13,470 nt of DNA from Flavobacteriia bacterium (GTDB lineage Bacteria > Bacteroidota > Bacteroidia > Flavobacteriales > Flavobacteriaceae). Below the pieces are notes generated by a model. The model was not told where the DNA came from, made no database searches, and saw only the letters and a list, made by a program, of their open reading frames with translations. Where the stretch lies: contig JAHBAN010000083.1 in NCBI GenBank assembly GCA_018500075.1, positions 1 through 13,470 on the forward strand, read 5' to 3'. Within the stretch, counting starts at the first letter, position 1; each line of letters opens with the position of its first letter. This document shows, piece after piece, positions 6,989 through 12,820 of this stretch. The translations under genes were made by a program, and so were the position numbers.

Positions 6989-8557
6989 TCAGCCGTGGTC
7001 TTTGTAGCTGATTTCTTTTTGGTCTTCGCCGGTTTTGCCGCGCCGTGTGAGCAGGCGGTTGAGCGCGTGGATATAGGCTTTGGCAGAGGCGACGACGGTG
7101 TCTGTGTCGGCGGACTGGCCTGTGGCGATATTGCCGTCCTCTTCAAGGCGGACCGAAACAGTCGCTTGGGCGTCTGTGCCTTCTGTCACGGCATTGACCT
7201 GATACAGCTCAAGATGGGCGGTGTTGGGATAGAGCTTGCGGATCGCTTTGAAGGCGGCATCAACCGGGCCATCGCCTTTTTCGATCGCGGTTTTCTCGTC
7301 GCCATCGACGCTCATCACAAGAGTCGCCTCGGCGGGGCCGCCTGTGCCGCAGACGACGCGCAGGGTGACGAGCTTGAGGCGGTCGCTCTCGGAGCTTTCA
7401 CCGACCCGCATGAGCGCGATGATATCATCGTCAAACACTTCTTTCTTGCGATCTGCGAGGTCTTTGAAGCGCACAAACACATCCTTGAGCTGGTTGTCGC
7501 CCACCTCAAAGCCGAGGTGCGCGAGCTTGTCGCGCAGAGCCGCGCGGCCCGAGTGTTTGCCCAAGGGCAGGGATGTGCCGGCGAGGCCGATGTCTTCGGG
7601 GCGCATGATCTCGAAATTTTCGCGGTTCTTGAGCATCCCGTCCTGATGGATGCCGCTTTCGTGGGCGAAGGCGTTTTTGCCGACAATCGCCTTGTTGAAC
7701 TGCACAGCAAAGCCCGAAACCGCCGCGACGCGGCGCGAGATATTCATGATTTTGGTGGTGTCGACCCCTGTGGAATAGGGCATGATGTCATGCCGTGTCT
7801 TGAGCGCCATGACGACTTCTTCAAGAGCTGTATTGCCGGCGCGCTCGCCGAGGCCGTTGATCGTGCATTCGATCTGGCGCGCGCCACCGGCAACAGCGGC
7901 CAGTGCGTTGGCTGTCGCCATGCCCAGATCATTGTGACAATGGGTTGCGAAGATCACATCATCGGCGCCGGGAACGGTTTCGATCAGCCGTTTGATCAGA
8001 TCGGCGCTTTCCATGGGCGCGGTGTAGCCAACCGTATCCGGCACGTTGATGGTGCTGGCGCCGGCCTTGATGGCGATTTCGATCACGCGGCAGAGATAAT
8101 CCCATTCTGTGCGGGTCGCGTCCATGGGCGACCATTGCACATTGTCGGTGAGATTGCGCGCGTGGGTCACTGTGTCGTGAATCCGCTCGGCCATTTCGTC
8201 CATGCTGAGATTGGGGATGGCGCGGTGCAGCTCCGAGGTGCCGATAAAGGTGTGAATGCGCGGCTGGGCGGCGTGTTTGACGGCCTCAAAGGCGCGGTCG
8301 ATGTCTTTGAAATTGGCGCGGGCGAGGCCGCAGATCACCGCGTTCTTGGAGCGGCGGGCAATTTCGGAGACGGCGTTGAAGTCGCCTTCCGAGGCGATGG
8401 GAAAGCCGGCTTCGATGATGTCAACGCCCATATCGTCGAGCAGCTCGGCGATTTCGACTTTCTCTTCATGGGTCATGGTTGCGCCGGGCGATTGCTCGCC
8501 GTCACGCAAAGTGGTGTCAAAAATAAAGACGCGGTCGGATGCGGATGCAGATGTCAT
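6989..8557 (-). CDS. leuA: 2-isopropylmalate synthase
   Basis: First committed step of leucine biosynthesis: acetyl-CoA plus 2-oxoisovalerate gives 2-isopropylmalate, in the cytosol. 522 residues. N-terminal TIM barrel with FDTTLRDGEQSPGATM (13-28), the metal ligands H206 and H208 in THCHNDLGMATANA, and GLGERAGNT (236-243 region); then HESGIHQDG (299-307). The C-terminal regulatory domain (about 380-505), which binds leucine for feedback inhibition in this family, is complete. An in-frame ATG 54 bp upstream (8611) would add 18 residues, but its AGAGGAG abuts the ATG and the added residues look non-conserved; the 8557 ATG has AGAG 7 nt upstream and leads directly into the conserved DRVFIFDTTLRDG. 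Upstream lie a Leu-rich leader peptide and nested hairpins, so expression is probably controlled by attenuation. Confidence 0.96.
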   Translation of the reverse strand: MTSASASDRVFIFDTTLRDGEQSPGATMTHEEKVEIAELLDDMGVDIIEAGFPIASEGDFNAVSEIARRSKNAVICGLARANFKDIDRAFEAVKHAAQPRIHTFIGTSELHRAIPNLSMDEMAERIHDTVTHARNLTDNVQWSPMDATRTEWDYLCRVIEIAIKAGASTINVPDTVGYTAPMESADLIKRLIETVPGADDVIFATHCHNDLGMATANALAAVAGGARQIECTINGLGERAGNTALEEVVMALKTRHDIMPYSTGVDTTKIMNISRRVAAVSGFAVQFNKAIVGKNAFAHESGIHQDGMLKNRENFEIMRPEDIGLAGTSLPLGKHSGRAALRDKLAHLGFEVGDNQLKDVFVRFKDLADRKKEVFDDDIIALMRVGESSESDRLKLVTLRVVCGTGGPAEATLVMSVDGDEKTAIEKGDGPVDAAFKAIRKLYPNTAHLELYQVNAVTEGTDAQATVSVRLEEDGNIATGQSADTDTVVASAKAYIHALNRLLTRRGKTGEDQKEISYKDHG

Positions 8558-8585
8558 ATCTAATCTCTGTCTGTTTTGTGAATGT

Positions 8586-8657
8586 CTAAGCTGGGGGGCG
8601 CGGGCCGTCATCTCCTCTGAGCGCGTGCACCATGAGGCACGCTCAGAGGCAGCTTAG
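8586..8657 (-). promoter_or_regulatory. Nested inverted repeats of the leuA leader (attenuator-type RNA structure)
   Basis: In the leuA-sense RNA one continuous 18-nt 5' arm, CTAAGCTG plus CCTCTGAGCG (8657-8640), is perfectly complementary to two 3' arms: CGCTCAGAGG (8623-8614) and CAGCTTAG (8593-8586). The 5' arm overlaps the last Leu, Ser, Cys and Leu codons and stop of the leader peptide. A ribosome stalled on the Leu run would cover it, while one that finishes and leaves would let it fold. A 20-nt bulge between the 3' arms holds the alternative ATG at 8611. No U-run follows (next bases AGACATTCAC), so this is not a standard intrinsic terminator; blocking of leuA translation or Rho-dependent termination would fit better. 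Confidence 0.7.
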
Positions 8658-8735
8658 CAGCAGTAGGGCAGACGCGGCGCGTTGCGCCAAAACGGCGCGG
8701 GGCGGCAGGGGCGCAATATGTGTCTGCGTGTTCAT
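8643..8735 (-). CDS. leuL: leuA leader peptide (30 residues, four consecutive Leu codons)
   Basis: A 30-codon reading frame, ATG at 8735 to TGA at 8645-8643, ends 85 nt before the leuA ATG. The peptide begins MNTQTHIAPL and ends SALLLLSCL; Leu codons 24-27 (8666-8655) are CTA CTG CTG CTA. CTA is rarely used in GC-rich genomes such as this, and the enterobacterial leu leader also has a run of four Leu codons including CTA. The end of the frame lies in the 5' arm of the downstream nested hairpin, exactly where stalling would control folding. Within the leader, GGCGC (8688-8684) can pair either with GCGCC upstream (8698-8694) or with GCGCC downstream (8680-8676), so alternative folds exist. There is no Shine-Dalgarno before the ATG; a TATAAC 7 nt upstream suggests a leaderless transcript. 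The symbol is given by function and position. Confidence 0.82.
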   Translation of the reverse strand: MNTQTHIAPLPPRAVLAQRAASALLLLSCL

Positions 8736-8809
8736 GCGAGAAGTTATAGGAGCGAGATTTGGCGAGATAAACCCCCAAAGTGCGAGATTTTTCGCTTGAG
8801 GTGGCGAGA
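8736..8809 (+). repeat. Five direct copies of GCGAGA between the leuA and copA promoters
   Basis: GCGAGA starts at 8736, 8752, 8762, 8782 and 8804, all in the same orientation within 74 bp. The middle three are 10 and 20 bp apart, that is on one face of the helix. Two are extended to GCGAGATTT (8752, 8782) and two to GCGAGAAG (8736, 8804). They surround the candidate -35/-10 of the leuA leader and stop just before the copA -35. A regulator binding site array is possible; no known consensus comes to mind. Confidence 0.6.
8743..8771 (-). promoter_or_regulatory. Candidate leuA leader promoter
   Basis: The -10 candidate TATAAC (8748-8743) matches the consensus at five of six bases. Seventeen bp upstream the -35 position reads TTTATC (8771-8766), a poor match. 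Seven nt separate the -10 from the leader ATG, so transcription would start at or within a nucleotide or two of that ATG. It is the only A/T-rich -10-like element close to the leader. Confidence 0.45.
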
Positions 8810-8814
8810 AGCGC

Positions 8815-8845
8815 TTGACCCTCCAGTTGCTGGAAGGCTTAGGAC
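8815..8845 (+). promoter_or_regulatory. CueR/MerR-type copper-responsive promoter of copA
   Basis: -35 TTGACC (8815-8820) and -10 TAGGAC (8840-8845) are separated by 19 bp, the overlong spacer typical of MerR-family promoters. The spacer holds the dyad CCCTCCAG-TTG-CTGGAAGG (8819-8837), with one mismatch between its arms. It closely matches the CueR operator known from copA promoters (ACCTTCC...GGAAGGT type). The copA ATG follows 17 bp downstream. No cueR gene is in the window, so the regulator is encoded elsewhere. Confidence 0.88.
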
Positions 8846-8862
8846 GGGGCCAGAGGTGAGAT

Positions 8863-11259
8863 ATGAGCAAAATCCAATTGCAGATCGAAGGTTTGAGCTG
8901 TGCGGGCTGTGTGCGCCGTGCGGAGGCGGCTTTGGCCGGTGTGGCAGGAGCGCGGGATGTCTCTGTGAATCTGGCGACCAAGCGGGCGAGTCTCGAGCTT
9001 GGGTCTGCCGCGCTTGGCGATGTGACCGCGGCCTTGACGGCGGCGGGCTATCCGGCGCGTCAGGCGAGCGCTGTTTTTGTCATTGAGGGCATGAGCTGTG
9101 CCTCTTGTGTGGGCCGCGTGGAGGCGGCTGTGCGCGCTTTGGACGGGGTGAGCGAGGCCAATGTGAGCTTTGCGGCGGGGGAACTGCGCGTGCAGTATCT
9201 GGAGCGGGTTGTCTCAGAGGCCGATCTGATCGCGGCGGTCAGAGGCGCGGGCTATGCGGCGGCCCAAAAGGGCGCGGGGCCGAGTGCTGCGCAGCGCCGC
9301 GCCGAGGAGATGCGCGGTCTGAAGCGCAGTTTTGTCACGGCGCTGGCCTTGGCTTTGCCGGTCTTTCTCTTGGAAATGGGCGGCCATCTTTACCCGCCGT
9401 TTCATCACTGGATTATGGCAACGGTCGGGATGCAGGCGTCCTGGCTGGTTCAATTCGGGCTGACCACGGCTGTGTTGATCGGGCCGGGGCGCAAGTTTTA
9501 CGCTGTGGGTGTGCCGCTCTTGCTGAAGGGGGCGCCTGATATGAATTCGCTGGTCGCGGTGGGCACATTGGCGGCCTATGCCTATTCGGTTTTGGCCCTT
9601 TTTGCCCCGGCGCTGCTGCCGAGCGGGGCGCGGGCGGTCTATTTTGAGGCGGCGGCTGTGATTGTCACATTGATCCTGCTGGGGCGCTATCTGGAGGCGC
9701 GGGCCAAGGGGCGGGCAGGCGAGGCGATTGCCCGTCTTGTCGAGCTTGCGCCGTCGCGGGTCGAGGTCAAGCGTGGCGCGGGCTTTGAGGAGGCCGACAT
9801 CAGCGCGGTTGGTGTTGCGGATGTGCTGCGGTTGCGGCCCGGCGCGCGTGTGCCGGTGGACGGAATTGTGACGCAGGGCGAGAGCCATGTCGACGAGAGT
9901 ATGTTGACGGGCGAGCCTTTGCCGCTGCGCAAAGGGGCGGGGGATGCCTTGAGCGCCGGCACGGTCAACGGTGCGGGCGTGCTTGAGATGCGCGCCGAGA
10001 AGGTCGGGGCCGACACTGTGCTGGCCGGAATTGTGCGCACTGTCGAAGAGGCGCAGGCGGCGAAGCTGCCGATCGAGGCGCTGGTGGACCGTGTGACCCT
10101 GTGGTTTGTGCCCGGTGTCATGGGGCTTGCTGCCTTGACGTTTCTGGCGTGGCTGGGCTTTGGGGCGGGGATTGCGACAGCTTTGGTGGCGGCTGTTTCG
10201 GTGCTGATTATTGCCTGTCCCTGCGCTATGGGGCTGGCGACGCCGATGTCGATTATGGTGGGCACGGGGCGGGGGGCCGAGCTTGGCGTTTTCTTTCGCA
10301 AGGGCGATGCGCTGCAACGGCTTTCAGGCGTCACGACTGTGGCCTTTGACAAGACCGGCACGTTGACCGAGGGCAAGCCTCAACTGACCGACTTTGAAGC
10401 GCTGGGCGGGTTCGTGCGCGCCGAGGTTTTGCGGCTTGTCGCGGCGGCGGAGCAGGGATCGGAGCACCCTGTGGCGCGGGCCATTGTGGCCGCGCACGAA
10501 GGCGCATTACCGACGAGCGAGAGTTTTGAAGCGATTGCGGGGCAAGGCGTGACGGCGCGGGTTGAAGGGCGCGATGTCTTGATTGGCACGGCCAAGCTCA
10601 TGCGCGAGCGTGGTGTTGCCTTGGAGGGCGACGCGGCCACTTTGGAGGCGGCGGGAAAATCTGTGTCCTATGCTGCGATTGACGGGCAGATGGCGGCGCT
10701 CTTTGCCGTCTCGGACGCTTTGAAGGCCGATGCCGTGGAGACCGTCCGGGCGCTGCACGAGATGGGGCTAAAAACCGTGATGATCACGGGCGACAGTATG
10801 GCAGCGGCGCGCCATATCGCGGATCTGGCAGGGATTGAGGAGGTGATTGCCGAGGTGATGCCCGAGGGCAAGCTTGCGGCGATCAGGGCGCTGCAAGCGG
10901 CGGGGCCGGTTGCTTTTGTCGGCGACGGGATCAACGATGCGCCGGCGCTGTCGGCTGCAGATGTTGGGATTGCGATCGGCACCGGAACCGATGTGGCGAT
11001 CGAGAGTGCCGAAGTCGTCTTGATGACCGGGGCGCCCGAAAAAGCGCTTGTGGCCCTGCGCCTCGCGCGCCGGGTGATGGGCAATATCCGCCAGAACCTG
11101 TTCTGGGCCTTTGCCTATAATGCGGCTCTTGTGCCTGTGGCGGCGGGGCTGTTCTATCCGCTGACAGGCTGGCTTTTGTCGCCCATGCTGGCGGCCGGAG
11201 CCATGGCGCTGAGTTCGGTTTTTGTGGTGAGCAATGCGCTCAGGCTCAGACGGGCGTAA
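8863..11259 (+). CDS. copA: Copper-exporting P1B-type ATPase
   Basis: ATP-driven pump that removes Cu(+) from the cytoplasm; 798 residues, the usual length. Two N-terminal heavy-metal-binding domains carry GLSCAGC (C13, C16) and GMSCASC (C79, C82). The membrane part has the transport motif C452-P-C454, with Y752-N and M781-x-x-S-S in the last two helices, the residue set of Cu(+) (subgroup 1B-1) transporters. The actuator domain has TGE (349-351). The catalytic domain has D496-KTGT (phosphorylation), H535-P (nucleotide binding), TGD (642-644) and GDGIND (687-692). GAGG lies about 6 nt before the ATG. The CueR-type promoter just upstream independently supports copper as substrate. The stop is 6 bp from the stop of the convergent MORN gene. 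No damage visible. Confidence 0.97.
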   Translation: MSKIQLQIEGLSCAGCVRRAEAALAGVAGARDVSVNLATKRASLELGSAALGDVTAALTAAGYPARQASAVFVIEGMSCASCVGRVEAAVRALDGVSEANVSFAAGELRVQYLERVVSEADLIAAVRGAGYAAAQKGAGPSAAQRRAEEMRGLKRSFVTALALALPVFLLEMGGHLYPPFHHWIMATVGMQASWLVQFGLTTAVLIGPGRKFYAVGVPLLLKGAPDMNSLVAVGTLAAYAYSVLALFAPALLPSGARAVYFEAAAVIVTLILLGRYLEARAKGRAGEAIARLVELAPSRVEVKRGAGFEEADISAVGVADVLRLRPGARVPVDGIVTQGESHVDESMLTGEPLPLRKGAGDALSAGTVNGAGVLEMRAEKVGADTVLAGIVRTVEEAQAAKLPIEALVDRVTLWFVPGVMGLAALTFLAWLGFGAGIATALVAAVSVLIIACPCAMGLATPMSIMVGTGRGAELGVFFRKGDALQRLSGVTTVAFDKTGTLTEGKPQLTDFEALGGFVRAEVLRLVAAAEQGSEHPVARAIVAAHEGALPTSESFEAIAGQGVTARVEGRDVLIGTAKLMRERGVALEGDAATLEAAGKSVSYAAIDGQMAALFAVSDALKADAVETVRALHEMGLKTVMITGDSMAAARHIADLAGIEEVIAEVMPEGKLAAIRALQAAGPVAFVGDGINDAPALSAADVGIAIGTGTDVAIESAEVVLMTGAPEKALVALRLARRVMGNIRQNLFWAFAYNAALVPVAAGLFYPLTGWLLSPMLAAGAMALSSVFVVSNALRLRRA

Positions 11260-11278
11260 GGCGGGTTACTCCCCCGCC
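11260..11278. terminator. Hairpin between the convergent ends of copA and the MORN gene
   Basis: GGCGGG (11260-11265) and CCCGCC (11273-11278) form a perfect 6-bp stem with a 7-nt loop that begins immediately after the copA stop and covers the stop codon of the MORN gene. It is the only structure in the 6-bp gap and might end both transcripts, but neither strand has a T-run next to it (the nearest is TTTT at 11288-11291 on the plus strand). Confidence 0.3.
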
Positions 11279-12666
11279 AGCAGACCGTTTTCCCATTTGC
11301 CGCTCTCGGCCTCGCCCGAGGCATATGTCATTGTGCCCTGACCCTGACGTTTGCCGCGTTCAAACAGGCCCTCGTAGACATCGCCATTGGCATAGGTGGC
11401 GCGGCCCTGACCCGAGATCTCGCCGTTGACCCATGCCCCTTCATAGACAAAGCCGTCCGGCATGGTGATCTTGCCGGTGCCGCTGCGCTGGCCGTTTGAG
11501 AAACGGCCTTCATAGACGGTGCCGTCGGGGTAGGTGGCTTTGCCGTCGCCTTCGCGCTGGCCTGCGACCCAGTTGCCTTCATAGCGGTAGCCATCGGCAT
11601 AGGTCATGACTCCAAAGCCGTGGTTTTGTGCGCCTTTGAAGCCGCCCTCATAGACCACGCCGTTGGCATAGGTGGCTTTTCCGTTGCCCTCGATCACGCC
11701 AGCGACCCAATCGCCCTCGAATGTGGAGCCGTCGGCATAGGTGATCAGGCCCTTGCCGTCGGGCTGGTCGGCGCGGAACTGGCCTTGATAGACCGAGCCG
11801 TCAGGATAGTGCACGCGGCCCTCGCCCTCGATCCGCCCGTTTGTCCATGCGCCCTCATAGGTATAGCCATCAGCGCCCTTGAACACGCCCTGACCTTCGC
11901 GTTTGTCGCCCGCGAAATCGCCTTCATAGGTGTCGCCATTGGCATAGGTCACACGGCCTTTGCCTTCGCGGCGGCCTTGCACCAGCGCGCCCTCGAACAC
12001 ATCGCCATTGGCCTGTGTGAGTTTGCCTGTGCCGCCGATCTGGCCGGCGGTCCATGTGCCTTCGTAGACAAGGCCATCGGGCATGGTCAGCTTGCCCTGG
12101 CCGGCGCGTTCGCCGGCAGCCACCTGACCGACATAGACCGCACCGTCAGGGTAGGTGATGCGCCCGGAGCCGTCTTTCTCCCCGCTCACCCATGTGCCGT
12201 CGTAGATATAGCCGCTGGGCGAGGTCATCACGCCGTTGCCGTGGTGTTGGGCATTGAGAAACGCACCCTCATAGCGCACGCCATTGGCGTAATTGGCAAC
12301 GCCCTGACCGACAATCTTGCCATCGTCCCAGCCGCCCTCATAGGTTCCGCCATCGGCAAATACGATCTTGCCAACGCCCTGCGGCTTGCCCTTTTCGAAC
12401 TCGCCTTCATAGACCGAGCCGTTGGGAAAGCGGGCCGTGCCGCGCCCCTTGATTTCGCCGTTGAGCCAGTCGCCCGAGTATTCGTAGCCGTTGGGCAGGC
12501 GGTAGGTGCCTGTGCCATGCTGTAGGCCGTCTTTGAAGCTGCCTTCATAGACGCCGCCGTCATCATATTGCTTTGTCGCAATCTGGCCGGTTTGGGCCAG
12601 TGCGGCGCCAGACATCGCCAGCGTGAGAGCGGCTGTCAGGGTGAGGGCTTTGGTGGGAAAAGTCAT
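11266..12666 (-). CDS. Secreted MORN-repeat protein (18 full repeats)
   Basis: 466 residues. A Sec signal peptide (about residues 1-24, ending SGAALA before QTGQ) sends it to the periplasm or outside. From Y40 to residue 453 the protein is eighteen uninterrupted 23-residue MORN units of the form YEGxWxxGxxxGxGxxxYxDGxx, plus a 13-residue partial nineteenth unit at the C-terminus. There are no insertions, so the DNA shows a strict 69-bp period. Units 1-9 and 10-18 match one-to-one, indicating duplication of a nine-unit block. Aromatic position 5 alternates Phe/Trp. MORN arrays form elongated beta-hairpin solenoids used for protein or lipid contacts; no catalytic domain is attached. The specific function is unknown. 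AGGACGGA precedes the ATG. The gene converges on copA and diverges from nadE. Confidence 0.93.
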   Translation of the reverse strand: MTFPTKALTLTAALTLAMSGAALAQTGQIATKQYDDGGVYEGSFKDGLQHGTGTYRLPNGYEYSGDWLNGEIKGRGTARFPNGSVYEGEFEKGKPQGVGKIVFADGGTYEGGWDDGKIVGQGVANYANGVRYEGAFLNAQHHGNGVMTSPSGYIYDGTWVSGEKDGSGRITYPDGAVYVGQVAAGERAGQGKLTMPDGLVYEGTWTAGQIGGTGKLTQANGDVFEGALVQGRREGKGRVTYANGDTYEGDFAGDKREGQGVFKGADGYTYEGAWTNGRIEGEGRVHYPDGSVYQGQFRADQPDGKGLITYADGSTFEGDWVAGVIEGNGKATYANGVVYEGGFKGAQNHGFGVMTYADGYRYEGNWVAGQREGDGKATYPDGTVYEGRFSNGQRSGTGKITMPDGFVYEGAWVNGEISGQGRATYANGDVYEGLFERGKRQGQGTMTYASGEAESGKWENGLLAGE

Positions 12667-12820
12667 TGTTTATCCGTCCTGTTCTCTGGCCTGTTCTTGA
12701 GCGCAATTGCCAGTGTTTGGGAGAAAGTTATGCGAGCGGGGCCGCGGGGGCAACGGGTTCTTCTTTCCCTTCGCTGAGTTTATGCTAAATCAGCGGTCAA
12801 GTTTTGCTTTGGAGGGCGCT

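Noticed and set aside
6809..8563. Plus-strand open frame of 584 codons opposite leuA
   Set aside because: It lies antisense to a complete, motif-rich leuA and has no recognisable domain; long open antisense frames are common in GC-rich genes.
8558..8611. ATG at 8611 as the primary leuA start
   Set aside because: AGAGGAG abuts the ATG too closely, it is buried in the leader stem, and the added 18 residues do not resemble the conserved LeuA start. Kept only as a possible alternative.
8643..8981. Longer version of the leu leader frame reaching into copA
   Set aside because: The upstream part runs antisense through the copper promoter and copA start. The ATG at 8735 just after TATAAC is the sensible start and gives the 30-residue leader.
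9214..10317. Minus-strand open frame of 367 codons opposite copA
   Set aside because: Composition is His/Arg/Gln-rich shadow sequence of an intact P-type ATPase; no domain or ribosome site.
11620..12525. Plus-strand open frame of 301 codons opposite the MORN gene, with repetitive peptide
   Set aside because: Its repetitiveness simply mirrors the 69-bp MORN period on the other strand.
11266..12666. Regularly spaced 69-bp DNA repeats as a possible CRISPR or non-coding satellite
   Set aside because: The repeats are diverged at DNA level, stay in one reading frame and encode exact 23-residue MORN units.
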